Positions 1 through 10,000 of a DNA stretch of 44,211 nucleotides are shown one piece after another. Within the stretch, counting starts at the first letter, position 1. Each line of letters begins with the position of its first letter. The stretch lies in NCBI GenBank assembly GCA_030627905.1, contig DAOVRZ010000037.1, forward strand, positions 1-44,211, in the 5' to 3' direction. The position numbers and the translations under genes are program-made. The notes beneath the pieces were generated by a model. That model saw only the letters and a program-made list of their open reading frames with translations. It ran no database searches and was not told the DNA's origin. The DNA comes from JAGMES01 sp023128035. GTDB taxonomy: Bacteria; Bacillota; Halanaerobiia; DY22613.

Positions 1-16
1 CAATATTCAACAAATA

Positions 17-67
17 GCAAAGGGACACTTGAGGGTGTCTCTTTATTTGAGTTGCCTACGTTTAGGC
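17..67. repeat. Two small hairpins, possibly a decayed mobile-element end
   Basis: Positions 19-28 (AAAGGGACAC) pair with 35-44 (GTGTCTCTTT) with one G-T wobble. Just downstream, GCCTA at 54-58 pairs with TAGGC at 63-67 around a 4-base loop. Closely spaced hairpins of this kind occur at IS200/IS605-type ends, and transposase-like fragments follow. The first hairpin could also be a weak terminator on the plus strand. The family assignment is a guess. Confidence 0.3.
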
Positions 68-122
68 GTGGGGTCAAAGACTATGGCCTGATAATATCAT
101 AGGCATCCCAATAATGGAATGC

Positions 123-212
123 CTGAGTAGTAACTATATTTTTATTGCTGAGAACGAAAAAGGAAAGCTTCCTAGAGAAATATTTGAAAAGCACGGATTT
201 GATATAGATATT
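123..212 (+). pseudogene. Possible transposase fragment
   Basis: In the frame starting at 123 the translation contains AENEKGKLPREIFEKHGFDI, which reads as real protein and resembles helix-turn-helix/OrfA-type transposase segments. There is no start codon, a stop lies upstream, and the frame enters the palindrome at 213, where similarity ends. It is probably a remnant of an insertion sequence cut by the palindrome. The family is uncertain. Confidence 0.35.
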
Positions 213-338
213 ATGATTAGCCCACAAAAAGTAGTCGCACGAGAGCTCACATACCATATATAGTACTGAATTAGGTGGTTTCAGTATTATATATGGTATT
301 GTGAGTTCTTGAACGACTACTTTTTGTGGGCTAATCAT
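213..338. repeat. Long near-perfect palindrome (126 nt)
   Basis: The outer arms are a perfect 25-bp inverted repeat: 213-237 against 314-338, with core AGCCCACAAAAAGTAGTCG. Pairing continues inward with few mismatches (CATACCATATATA near 249-261 against its complement near 289-300), leaving a loop of about 10 nt around 271-280. RNA from either strand would fold into a long hairpin. It lies exactly between two different transposase-like fragments, so it may be a MITE, fused IS ends, or the result of foldback during sequencing or assembly. Confidence 0.9.
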
Positions 339-343
339 GTCAT

Positions 344-561
344 AAAAAAAAATCTATTGATTTTATATTACACCAATCAAAAGACACTAACCAACCTATA
401 TTTGTTAGTATTGATGATACTGTTAATAAGAAAACAAAGCCTTCGTCACAGGCAAAGTCACCTATTGAAAAAACAGATTTTCACTATTCGCATTTATTAG
501 TAAAACGGTATGGATACATTATACTGGGTAAAAGTTTTTATCCAATATTCAGATCAACATG
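344..561 (+). pseudogene. DDE transposase fragment (IS4/IS701-like)
   Basis: The frame through 350 reads PIFVSIDDTVNKKTKPS, then SPIEKTDFHYSHLLVK. VSIDDT resembles the segment carrying the first catalytic Asp of IS4/IS701-type DDE transposases, and the following K-rich and FHYSHLL stretches fit it. The reading becomes unlike a transposase after about position 500 and stops near 561. No start and no remaining catalytic residues are present, so this is a dead internal fragment. It ends against the 3' end of the BtrH-like gene on the other strand. Confidence 0.6.
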
Positions 562-1531
562 AATCTCCTAATAACCTTTTTGATTTTTCCAAAATAGACA
601 GATATTTTTCAAGCAAAATTTTTATAGTATCAAGTTTGTTTACTATAGCTAATATCATCTTATCAGTTTTTTTATATTTCATTTTGATCAAAATGAGCAA
701 TATTATCTTCCATTCCTCTGTTATTTCCTGAACAATTTCAATTAATTTCTCATCTTTGATTAGTAACTGCAAAAACTTTTTATGTCTTAGAGCAGTTTGA
801 TAAAAGTCTTCCACATATCCAGTTAATTCATATGCTAAATTCCTATCTTTATTACTTAATATCCACTCTTTTAATTTCTGGATACAACAGATTCCTTGAA
901 AAACATCTTTATCGGAACTGCTGCTCTGAAGATTAGTTACATTTGTCAAAAAAGTTTTATAAAATGTCTCATCCGGTATTTCTTTAGTCACACTCTGATC
1001 AACAATTTGAAGATAACGATTTTTATACAGTCCAAATTTAACATTTCTTCCGTTAACAAATTCTTCAAAGGTTAACTTCCCTTTATACTGACAATATATA
1101 TCGTTAACAATTATTGTTTGATCTTCAGTATCATAACCTAATATCAATAGATAATGAGGGTGGTGTACTTTTTTATAGTTTCGATGATAATTCAGATAGA
1201 ATATACTCACACAAGTTATACCAACCTTATTATTATGTATGTCTGTCTCTAATATTTCCCACGCTTTCTTAGGATCAACTTCTGTTAAAGTTTCCACCTT
1301 AACTTGATAATGCCTGTATAAAAACTCACTTATAAAATCAAATGAATATTTGTATGGATATATGTCTTCATCAATTATCTTTAAATAATATCCCAAATAG
1401 TGACCAAATATTAAGTCAAGTTCTCTCAATGAAAATTTTTCTGTAGCGAGATATGAACCTACTGCCACTAGTCTGCACTCTTTACTTGCATCTATATACG
1501 GAACGATATCTTTGTTGACTAATTTAATCAC
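554..1531 (-). CDS. Stand-alone BtrH-like acyltransferase-fold protein
   Basis: This 325-aa protein starts at GTG, preceded by AGGAG at 9 nt spacing. It is not a typical housekeeping protein. The central HHPHYLLILGYD (about 123-134), followed by a hydrophobic strand ending VNDIY, matches the His-containing segment of BtrH N-terminal-type domains (papain-like fold; butirosin BtrH moves an acyl chain from a carrier protein to an amine). The N-terminal CRLVAVGSYLA (C19) occupies the position of the Cys helix. The last 110 residues are helical. The same architecture ends two megasynthases in this window (7071-11717 and 40385-44211). It is last in the minus-strand gene series. Function in chain transfer or release is inferred, and catalytic Cys identity is uncertain because the first segment is divergent. 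Confidence 0.75.
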   Translation of the reverse strand: MIKLVNKDIVPYIDASKECRLVAVGSYLATEKFSLRELDLIFGHYLGYYLKIIDEDIYPYKYSFDFISEFLYRHYQVKVETLTEVDPKKAWEILETDIHNNKVGITCVSIFYLNYHRNYKKVHHPHYLLILGYDTEDQTIIVNDIYCQYKGKLTFEEFVNGRNVKFGLYKNRYLQIVDQSVTKEIPDETFYKTFLTNVTNLQSSSSDKDVFQGICCIQKLKEWILSNKDRNLAYELTGYVEDFYQTALRHKKFLQLLIKDEKLIEIVQEITEEWKIILLILIKMKYKKTDKMILAIVNKLDTIKILLEKYLSILEKSKRLLGDSC

Positions 1532-1607
1532 TATCTTCCACTCCTATCTATTAAAAAATGAAAATGGGTAAGTTTTTGATCATTTAATTTAAAAACCAAT
1601 TTTCAAA

Positions 1608-1682
1608 CTACATTTTTAAAAAAACTGATGAACTAATTTCATAAGCAACTGCTTCAACAACATTTAAGTTTTCAAAATTCAT
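1608..1682 (-). CDS. Small 24-aa ORF with strong RBS
   Basis: A short ORF opens with ATG at 1682, preceded by AAAGGAGG at about 8 nt spacing, one of the best ribosome binding sites in the window. The peptide begins MNFENLNVVEAVAYEISSS and ends VFLKM. It has an acidic amphipathic start and a Ser run followed by hydrophobic residues, with no Cys. It lies about 75 nt upstream of the BtrH-like gene in the same orientation. It could be a signal or precursor peptide, a translated leader controlling the downstream gene, or a chance ORF. I do not recognise a family. Confidence 0.5.
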   Translation of the reverse strand: MNFENLNVVEAVAYEISSSVFLKM

Positions 1683-1770
1683 AACATATACCTCCTTTCT
1701 TCTTACCCACCTTCCATTTTTTTTGCAGAATATTTTTTCATTAATTTCCTAAATACTATTTTATAGTAAT

Positions 1771-1801
1771 ATTATATATATCTTACAGGATAAATTGATA
1801 A
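1771..1801 (-). promoter_or_regulatory. Possible promoter upstream of small ORF/BtrH-like gene
   Basis: On the minus strand a TTATCA hexamer (1796-1801) and a perfect TATAAT (1771-1776) are separated by 19 nt, about 90 nt upstream of the small ORF. The spacing is longer than ideal and the DNA is AT-rich, so chance matches are likely. Confidence 0.25.
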
Positions 1802-1951
1802 CTATTGTATTCAACATACTTTTTCTAAAAAAATACATTTTTGATTTATTCATTGATCTTGTATTTTGTATATATTCTACTTTTTCTTCTAAGTTCCTGC
1901 ATAATCTACTTCTTTTTATAAAAAATATATTATATTCAGAAAAAGAAGTAT

Positions 1952-1990
1952 CTTAAAGTCGAAATAATAACTACGTTATTATTTCTTAAG
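1952..1990. repeat. Strong hairpin, 11-bp perfect stem
   Basis: GAAATAATAAC (1961-1971) pairs perfectly with GTTATTATTTC (1975-1985) around TAC. CTTAA (1952-1956) and TTAAG (1986-1990) extend the stem past a bulge. Neither strand has a clean T-run after it, so it is not a typical intrinsic terminator. It adjoins the element described next. Confidence 0.6.
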
Positions 1991-2077
1991 TTTAACGACT
2001 TCAAAAGGAGATTTGAACTCCCACCTATAGAGGAGGGGGACTCCTCTCTGAAAACCGCCTTCTGAAATGTCGTTAAA
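1990..2077. mobile_element. IS200/IS605-like end remnant truncating the ABC gene
   Basis: An 88-nt block is bounded by inverted repeats TTTAACGAC (1991-1999) and GTCGTTAAA (2069-2077). It contains an imperfect hairpin, CTCCCACCTATAGAGGAGGG, and is GC-richer than its surroundings. Such structured ends are typical of IS200/IS605 elements. Its right boundary coincides with the premature end of the ABC transporter ORF, implying insertion or excision there. No tnpA or tnpB is present nearby. The family call is tentative. Confidence 0.4.
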
Positions 2078-3725
2078 AAGCTATATTTGTAGTAGCATAT
2101 TTAATAGTTGTTTCTCGATGGGATATCAGTAAAACAGCCGTATTTTTAGATATTTGGGTGATCGTTTTCATGATTTGACTCTCATTCTCACCATCTAGAG
2201 AAGATGTTATCTCATCTAGCAATAACAGATCAGCATTTTTTACCAGAGCCCGTGCGATAGCAATCCGCTGTCTCTGCCCTCCAGAAAGCGAGATCCCATC
2301 ATTAGAAAGCACTGTCTGATATCCCTGTGGAAGACTTTGAATAAAATCATGGATTCCAGCACTTTTCGCAGCAGCAAGCACCTCTTCCATTCCTGTCTCA
2401 TCAGAACCACACGCAATATTTTCATAAATAGTTTCAGCAAACAACTGCGCAGTCTGGGGAACATATGCTGTCTTTTTTCTCAATATATCTAACGAAAGCT
2501 CAGATTCGTCCCCAAATATTATGATTATACCTTCTGTAGGCGTATACAATCCCATAATCAGTTTAACCAGAGTGGATTTACCACTACCACTTGCTCCTGT
2601 AAGTGCCACAATCTCACCTTTTTTAAGTGTCAATGATAGATTACTAATAACTGGTTCACTTTCCTGATAACCAAATGATACATTCTCTAACTCAAGGACT
2701 TTCTGTTCCTCTTCAGCACAAATTCTGCATTTATCTCTATCTATCTCTTCTTTTGGTTCAGAAATAACATTTAAAACTCTTTCAACACCTGCCAGAACAG
2801 CTTGTAGATTAGCTAAACTTGCAGGGAAGTCAGAGAACAGATCTTGCGTTGCAAACTGCAATCCAGAGATAGTAATGACAGTTCCCCAATCAGTCCAACC
2901 CCTTTGAACCATATATCCACCGATAAAGATGATTCCAAGAGCAGATAATCCATTTAAAATTCCAAGGATGGTATTCAGCCCAGCCTGGCGTTTGACTAAA
3001 ACAACCCTACACTCAGTTTCCTTAGCAACCGTTTCTTTAAGTTTGTGATTGAGTGGATTACCCATATTGAAAAATTTGACTGTACGTATCCCTCTGACGA
3101 TATCTAAAAAGATAGTTGTCGTCTTCCCTGCACTCTCCTGTAACTGCTCCCCAATTCTACTAAAGGGTTCGTTAAAGCGATTAGCGATAATTACAGATAA
3201 AACTCCAAGAAAAGAGGCTACTAACGCAAGTTTCCAATCAATTACAAAGAGCATAATCAATCCAGTAAAACCTACACAAAAATTCTCAAGTGTTTTGTAA
3301 ATGTGATGGTCATATATCCCCTCTAAACATCTCAGGTCATTTGAGAAGAGTGAAAGAATCTCTCCTGAAGAATGTTTGTCATGATATCGAACTGGAAGTT
3401 TAATTAAATGCTCATTAAGTCGCTTACGTACTTTAAACATCGCCTGTTTGCTGGCCCACGCACCAAAATAGTAGAATAAGGGTAAGAATACCCAAAACAA
3501 TATAGTAGAAACCAGCATCAAAACAAGGGCACTGTAAAACAATGATGGATCATTAAACTCGATTGCATTAATAATTTTTTTATTCATAATCGGGCGAATA
3601 ACCCCGCCAATAACAATTGCAATCAATGCTAAACACATAAAACCAAGATAGATTGCTTTCCTATTCTCCATCAGTTTAATGCTACGAATCAGTACGTTCA
3701 GTTTATATTTTTTCATACTGCACAT
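2073..3725 (-). CDS. ABC exporter half-transporter, probably 3'-truncated
   Basis: This 550-aa protein has an N-terminal exporter membrane domain (type IV fold) of about 330 residues and a nucleotide-binding domain with Walker A GASGSGKST, signature LSGGQRQRIA, Walker B LLLLDE and H-loop LISHRE. The catalytic Glu and His are present. The chain stops about 15 residues after the H-loop, some 25 residues short of usual, exactly at a mobile-element-like block, so it has probably lost its natural C-terminus but keeps all motifs. The start overlaps the upstream ABC gene by 13 nt, indicating translational coupling. With that partner it would form a heterodimeric exporter, probably for the locus product (inference from position). 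Confidence 0.93.
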   Translation of the reverse strand: MCSMKKYKLNVLIRSIKLMENRKAIYLGFMCLALIAIVIGGVIRPIMNKKIINAIEFNDPSLFYSALVLMLVSTILFWVFLPLFYYFGAWASKQAMFKVRKRLNEHLIKLPVRYHDKHSSGEILSLFSNDLRCLEGIYDHHIYKTLENFCVGFTGLIMLFVIDWKLALVASFLGVLSVIIANRFNEPFSRIGEQLQESAGKTTTIFLDIVRGIRTVKFFNMGNPLNHKLKETVAKETECRVVLVKRQAGLNTILGILNGLSALGIIFIGGYMVQRGWTDWGTVITISGLQFATQDLFSDFPASLANLQAVLAGVERVLNVISEPKEEIDRDKCRICAEEEQKVLELENVSFGYQESEPVISNLSLTLKKGEIVALTGASGSGKSTLVKLIMGLYTPTEGIIIIFGDESELSLDILRKKTAYVPQTAQLFAETIYENIACGSDETGMEEVLAAAKSAGIHDFIQSLPQGYQTVLSNDGISLSGGQRQRIAIARALVKNADLLLLDEITSSLDGENESQIMKTITQISKNTAVLLISHRETTIKYATTNIAF

Positions 3726-5467
3726 ACCTCACCTTCATTAGGAAATTCATCAGAATTGAGTGTATTGATAAAGTTTTTGTTTTTCTGTAGTTCTTTCCAT
3801 GTTCCAAAACCTTCAATCCGACCATCCTTGAGATAAATGATTTGGTCTGCCAGTTGAATTGTAGAAAGACGATGTGCGGCAACAAATACAATTTTCCTTT
3901 GAGATAATTCTGAAAGTAAGTTATGTAGTTTTGATTCAGAAACACCATCAAGGGCAGAGGTTGGTTCATCTAATATCCAGATTGGAGCATTTTTAAGATA
4001 TGCTCGCGCAAGAGCCAACTTCTGTGCTTGCCCACCAGATAAATCATTCCCACCTTGACCAAGCATTGTTTGAAAACCCTTCTCCTTCTGTTCAATGAAT
4101 TCACTTACCCCGGTCACTTCTGCTACTTTTATGACCTCTCTATCATCTGAGTCAATCTTTCCAACACGAATATTATTTAGAATATTGTCAGAAAAAACAT
4201 AGATATCCTGAGGTAAAACAGAGACCAATGACCCAATATTAATATCGGTAAGTTTTGAAGTATCATATCCATTGATCTGAATACTCCCACTGTCAGGGCG
4301 ATATAAACCAGATAGTAGAGAAATAAGAGTTGTTTTACCGCTACCACTACTCCCGACGACAACTGTAATACCAGGTTTTTTGAGTTCAAAAGATGTATCT
4401 TTCAATACAGGGCGGTCTAGTTCATAGCCAAATGATAGATTCTTCACAACCACAGAAGGTACCAGATCTTTTCCCACCTTTTCAATAACCTGAGAATCAT
4501 TCTGAGGTAAATCCAGAATTCTATTCACTCTCTGAATAGAGGCTTTGGTGCGATTTAAGTTATTTAACATAAATGGAAGCATAACTGTTGTTGGAACAAT
4601 ATAACCAATTAGCCTAGTAACTGCAACGAATGTACCCAATTCCAAACGCCCATCTAATGCCTGTAATCCACCAACAATACTAAAAACAAGAGTTGGTGTG
4701 TTAGCTATGGAAAGACATGCAGGCTGCATAAGTGTATCCCAAAATTTGATTTTGAGATCTGTTTTATACAGATCCTCAAAGGTAGCATTAAGTCGTTTCA
4801 TCGAACGATTGTACATTCCAAAGGATTTAATGACCTGAAGTGAAGATAGGGATTGTTCCACATTATTAAGTACGATCCCCTTCTGATCCGCTGCCACTGG
4901 GTAAAGACTATTCATACGTTTGGTTACTCTATTCGCCAAAAACATACCAATTGGTGTATAGGCAAAAGTAATCAAACCTAATTTAGGATTTAACACCAAA
5001 AGATATATAAAAGCACTCACAGCAGTTAAAATCTGTGTGGGTAGTGAGATCACATCACCAGATAAGAATGACGTAATCCGCGCACAATCATTATTTAAAG
5101 TAGAGACCGCATCACCTGAAGAGATGCTCTGGACATTTTTGTAATCAGTGTGTATAAATCTATTGGACAGCATTAATTTTAAATCATGGGCTGAGTACGC
5201 ACCTAATTTTCCAATGGCAATATGAGATAACCCAGCTACCGCTGCTGAAACAAAGACAAGTGACAGAAAAAACAATGCCGTATCCCAAGACCAGTTTCCA
5301 GCAACAGTTCTATTGATCAGATTTTTCATCAAATGAGTCTGTAATAGAGCTACGATAACAGATGAAGATGACAAAAAGATACTCAAAATAGCCCATTTCC
5401 AATGTGCAGACATAAACTTAAAAATAAATCCTATCACTGTTGTTCCTTCCCTTTTATTATAATCCAT
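3713..5467 (-). CDS. ABC exporter half-transporter
   Basis: This 584-aa protein has about six membrane helices in residues 15-320 and a C-terminal ATPase with Walker A GSSGSGKTT, signature LSGGQAQKLA, Walker B IWILDEPTSALDG and H-loop AAHRLST. All catalytic residues are present and the length is normal for the family. ATG at 5467 has GGGAGG upstream. It overlaps the next ABC gene, and the two differ enough to be heterodimer partners rather than a recent duplication. No peptidase C39 domain is fused, so it is not a leader-peptidase transporter. A role in exporting or giving immunity to the NRPS/PKS product is inferred from the operon. Confidence 0.95.
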   Translation of the reverse strand: MDYNKREGTTVIGFIFKFMSAHWKWAILSIFLSSSSVIVALLQTHLMKNLINRTVAGNWSWDTALFFLSLVFVSAAVAGLSHIAIGKLGAYSAHDLKLMLSNRFIHTDYKNVQSISSGDAVSTLNNDCARITSFLSGDVISLPTQILTAVSAFIYLLVLNPKLGLITFAYTPIGMFLANRVTKRMNSLYPVAADQKGIVLNNVEQSLSSLQVIKSFGMYNRSMKRLNATFEDLYKTDLKIKFWDTLMQPACLSIANTPTLVFSIVGGLQALDGRLELGTFVAVTRLIGYIVPTTVMLPFMLNNLNRTKASIQRVNRILDLPQNDSQVIEKVGKDLVPSVVVKNLSFGYELDRPVLKDTSFELKKPGITVVVGSSGSGKTTLISLLSGLYRPDSGSIQINGYDTSKLTDINIGSLVSVLPQDIYVFSDNILNNIRVGKIDSDDREVIKVAEVTGVSEFIEQKEKGFQTMLGQGGNDLSGGQAQKLALARAYLKNAPIWILDEPTSALDGVSESKLHNLLSELSQRKIVFVAAHRLSTIQLADQIIYLKDGRIEGFGTWKELQKNKNFINTLNSDEFPNEGEVCAV

Positions 5468-5492
5468 AGCCTACCTCCCATTCCAAATATTC

Positions 5493-7070
5493 TTATTTGT
5501 CAATTTTACTATATGGAACATTACCTATACGTACCTCATCATCTAAAAACTGAATAGTTTCACCATTAACTTTGATCAATAACCCACCCTCATTTTCAAT
5601 TAATCTGTATTTGCCATTTAGATAGAGATAACCATTCATAACTTCTATCTGTTTCATCTCTTCTTTTACCCTGTTCAAGATTGCATAAAGTCTTTGCTCA
5701 TCTGTTAACTTATTCTTCCGCTTAATTTTATATCTCCCTATATATCGTTCACAGCATGATTCATCAATAGAACCAGGTTCATCATAGATTGAATCATTCC
5801 GCGGATAGAACTCATATTGATAGTGGTTGATAAGCGTTACACCCGTCACTGTCTCTTTCTCTATTCTAAAATTGAGAAGATGCTCACCTATCACACATTT
5901 ATCTGATGCAACAAATCTCGCTACCTGCCAACTTCTTTTTTCGTCAAAGGAGACAAGAAAAGAATCATTATCAATCATACAATACATCAATCTATTATAA
6001 TGCATCAAATAACTTCCAACATAGCGTTTACAACTGTCCAACTCAACTGGATAGGCTGAGTTTGGATCTTTGATCTGATCTTTTTTATCTTTTGCTTCCA
6101 ACTTTACGATAACATTATAAAATGCATCCTTATCATTCAAGTCATTTATAAATGAAGCACTCTGATTATCACATAACAGAATAAAACCCAGATCATATTT
6201 ATATGTCCACATCTGTGATGCATAATAACCAAAACCACTGCCAATATGAATATGGATTCCACATTCTTCGGCAAAACATAACTTGACCCCCAGGCCATAC
6301 CCAGATATTTGATCCTTCATTGGAGATTGTATTCTCATCATCTCTTCAAGAAGTTCTTCACACAGGTACTGTTTTTGCTCATACATTCCTTTTACCAAAA
6401 TCATCATTAAAAACTTAGACATATCCATCACAGTAGAACACATCCCCGAAGATGGCATCATCGGATTAGACAAGTCAAATGAACTAGAATCCATCCCCAA
6501 CTTATCAAAAACATGTTCTTGCATAATCAACTCAAAAGGTTTTCCATAGATCTGAGACAAGATATACCCAACCAAGTCATACCCCAAATTAGAATAACTA
6601 TAACTTTTACCAGGAACAAATTTTAATAATGTCTGATCAATACTTTTTATATGTTCTTCAAAAGACGTACCAGCCCATTCATAGTTATTCCCAACTGGAG
6701 CCTCATGTTGAAGACCAGAACGATGCGATAACAGATGCCTAAAAGTGATCTCCTGAATCCGATTTCGCCCATCATAATAGAGTGCAAAACCTGCCAGATA
6801 ATTAGCTATACTTTCATCTAATGAGACCAAGCCATCTTGTACAGCCAATAGAAAAGCCAGAGCGGTGTAGGTTTTGGTCACCGACTGTATAGGAAATTTT
6901 TTGTTGGATAGATCTATTGATTGGTCATGGGAAGTATTGCTATAACCCTTATGCCAGATGATTACATCATTTTTAACCAATCCTACTGCCATTGCAGATA
7001 TCCTATGCCGCTCTACAAGGTAATCACATGTGCCATCAATTTCTGTAATAATCTCATAATAGAACAACAA
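5493..7070 (-). CDS. Serine hydrolase, class C beta-lactamase fold
   Basis: This 525-aa protein carries the three signatures of the class C beta-lactamase/DD-peptidase/esterase family: SVTK (nucleophile S63, K66), YSN (Y159-N161) and HIG (H275-G277). About 200 further residues form beta-rich C-terminal regions. TTG at 7070 has GGAGG at 5 nt, inside the end of the PKS gene, so it is coupled to it. No signal peptide or membrane helix is visible, so it should be cytoplasmic. It sits between the PKS and the exporter pair, which suggests product maturation, hydrolytic release or self-resistance. ClbP/ZmaM-type prodrug peptidases share this fold and cleave N-acyl-D-Asn, but they act outside the membrane, so that link is only suggestive. 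Confidence 0.9.
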   Translation of the reverse strand: MLFYYEIITEIDGTCDYLVERHRISAMAVGLVKNDVIIWHKGYSNTSHDQSIDLSNKKFPIQSVTKTYTALAFLLAVQDGLVSLDESIANYLAGFALYYDGRNRIQEITFRHLLSHRSGLQHEAPVGNNYEWAGTSFEEHIKSIDQTLLKFVPGKSYSYSNLGYDLVGYILSQIYGKPFELIMQEHVFDKLGMDSSSFDLSNPMMPSSGMCSTVMDMSKFLMMILVKGMYEQKQYLCEELLEEMMRIQSPMKDQISGYGLGVKLCFAEECGIHIHIGSGFGYYASQMWTYKYDLGFILLCDNQSASFINDLNDKDAFYNVIVKLEAKDKKDQIKDPNSAYPVELDSCKRYVGSYLMHYNRLMYCMIDNDSFLVSFDEKRSWQVARFVASDKCVIGEHLLNFRIEKETVTGVTLINHYQYEFYPRNDSIYDEPGSIDESCCERYIGRYKIKRKNKLTDEQRLYAILNRVKEEMKQIEVMNGYLYLNGKYRLIENEGGLLIKVNGETIQFLDDEVRIGNVPYSKIDK

Positions 7071-10000
7071 TCAAACCTCCTTTGAATGTTCTTTAAACTG
7101 TGCTGCCAGGATCTGATAGAATTCTTCTTCGCTATTACACGCTCTCTGAAGTAATTGGTCTAATTTTAAGTCTGCAAAGTCTTTTTTATTTTTTAAAAGA
7201 TGGCATTTTACCAGTTTAATTCTAATCTGTGACCATTGTTTGTGCACTTGATCTATCAGTTCCTTAATCGAGTCATCCTCTGGAAAGACTTCTTTGATTA
7301 GACCTGTTTCCACAGCTTTAGCAGAGAAAATGGCATTTAGCATCTCAAGAAGGCGGTTGTAAGTAGTCTCATCTTTTAAAATCAGGTTCATATCCAAAAC
7401 TATATCACTAACATACTGCTGTAAGATCTTCAAACCAGCAAAAACTTGTTCTTTATACTTATTAAATAAGTGCAGATAGTTCTCCAAAGAATGGGGAGCT
7501 GAATTGTTATCAGAATAAAAGTCTGCATAAGTAATCCTCTGATCATTCTTATATAAAGATAGATAAGACTTATATGCAATTTCGAGGTCTCGATAACTAA
7601 TTGTCAGCTTTTGATATGATAGACTCATACTATTTTTCTGCTCAATAATCTTGAAAGATTGATTTGAGTCATCAAATCCATAAATTAAGATACTGTGTTC
7701 CAAATGCTGTTTCAAATAGGTATCTTCGCGTAAAGGCAGATAATAACAATCAACCGATACAATAACGGGTCTTTTTTCTTCGATGGCACTTTTGATCGTC
7801 TTTACTATATCATTATCATCACAGTCGATCCTGTAGCGTAATCCACAACCTTCCAAAACTTCGGAGATCGTACTCTCTGTAAGGTATTCCACAAATAGTT
7901 TGTCATCTTTCACACGGTAGACTGGGATATAATTGCATAAAAATTTATTTACCGATATTCCGAAACTAGTCATTACTGAAAATAAAGCATTATAAAAACA
8001 GTTTTTAAAGACAAAATTTTTAAAAGGGTTGATATTCTCAATAACATGCATCTCTGGATGGATTACTTCAGGTTCCCTAGATTCATTCTGCTCAGTACTG
8101 CACACCCCATCAATATATTCTGACATCTCCCTGACAGTTAGTATCTGCTGAACCATTTCAATTGGGAACTTAATATTAAAGGATTCTTCTATACTAACGA
8201 TTAGATTGACCGCCGTTAATGAATTCCCTCCTAACTCATAGAAGTCATCATTCAGATTTATGCATGAATACCCTAATACCTTATACCAGCAATAAGCAAT
8301 TTGTTTCTGAGTATCTGTGTAATTTTGATAAATCTCCTGGTTATAAAAGTCTTCATCTTCTTCGTCACATTCTTCTTTGGTTACTGCAACATCTAGTTTA
8401 TAGTCATCTCTCCTTATAGAATCGGACAATTCCATTAATGCATACTTACCTAAATCTGTTACATCTTTTTTCGGTTTTGCGATTATTACTTGATCTTCTG
8501 TACCTGCTAATATATTAAAGAACCATTCTATTACCTCACTTGTTTTTAGAGGAGATAAGCTTCCACTTTCAAAGTCAACATTATTTCTAACAGCCATGCC
8601 AGTTTCCAAAAATGCAGACCAATTAATTACAATACAACGAACATTGCTTTTTCTAATCATTTCTGCATATGAATCCATAAAGGCATTGGTAGCCGCATAA
8701 TCACTTTGGCCTGGATGACTAATTAATGCAGCCAATGAAGAGAAGATCACAAACAGATCAAGATCATCTTCTTCAGTGTACTTATGCAAAAGTAATGTTC
8801 CATGTACTTTGGGCCGCAGCACTTGTTGAATCTCTTCAATTGTTTTATTTACTATTAATCCTTGACCTTCAACTCCGGCACAATGTAAGATGCCATTTAT
8901 TTTTCCACTGTTTACTCTTATATACTCCAAATTCTGAATAACATCCTTCTCTTGAGAAATATCAGCAGATAAATATCTTACAATACAGCCATTTTTCTCT
9001 ATATCTTGTATAATTGTTCTTTTTTCCTCAGTCAGATGTTTATCAACATCCCGATTAACCAGATAAAATGTTAGTCTGTATTTTTTGGAAATCCCTCGAC
9101 AAATCTGTAAACCCATGTCTCCCAAGCCGCCAGTAACTAGATAGATCCCTCCATCTACAATTGGTTTCTGCTGATAACCTTTAATATCTGCATGAGCAAT
9201 GACTTCAACATATCTTTGATCAACATCTCTGAGAGCGATCTTAAAATATTCATCTTTTGAGAGGACTTCATTAATTATAGCCTGTTCAGACAGATCTTCA
9301 CTGAGATCAATACATCTGATCTTTACTGTACTAAGCTCTGCTTGCATTGACTTGGCAAATGCATATAATGCATTGTTAGAACTCACTACATATTCTTCAC
9401 GTCCCGTAACCTTATCTGCATTATTAGAGAGTATTACAATCTGCTTAACATCGATTCTACATTTAAAAAGGGCATGGTACAGATAATAGAGACTATACAA
9501 GCCTTTTTCCAATCTTCCTTCAAGATTGGCGATTGAATCAGTTATTCTTCCATTTTCGATGGAAGCCATGTGAATTATTTTCGCAATTCTTTTAATTTTA
9601 AGCTTATCTAAAATATCTACATAATCATCTAACGTGTAACCAATCCTAGGATGAACAGTAACTACCTCAGCACCCTTAGCATGATAAAAATGCTCTATTC
9701 TCTTCCATATTCCTCTTTCATCACTAAATATCAGAATTAGCTGATCTTCTGTGACTATCTCGGATTCTTCTACTACCTGATTTACACGTTCCCAGATCTT
9801 TTTGTACGCATATTCCTGGTTGATAACTTCCGAATTTCTTCTGTTCACACTTCTAACTTCTTTCAGCCAACATCTTTTTTTATCAAAGTTATATGTTGGA
9901 ATGTGAATCTTGCGATAAACTCCTGGATAGTAGCACAATAACCAGGGAATATCTGTTCCTGTAACATAAGCAGAACATAGTTCCTGCAAACGACTTGTTA

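Noticed and set aside
81..338. 85-codon minus-strand frame across the left palindrome
   Set aside because: It exists only because the palindrome repeats the same reading twice; no protein-like sequence or RBS.
509..731. Plus-strand frame opposite the BtrH-like gene
   Set aside because: Antisense shadow of the helical C-terminus of the BtrH-like protein; low complexity.
3703..3969. 88-codon minus-strand frame at the ABC/ABC junction
   Set aside because: Out-of-frame shadow of the ABC ATPase end; the overlapping real genes explain the region.
5493..7070. Naming the serine hydrolase as a true beta-lactamase or ClbP
   Set aside because: Motifs prove only the fold; lack of signal peptide and membrane helices argues against both extracytoplasmic roles.
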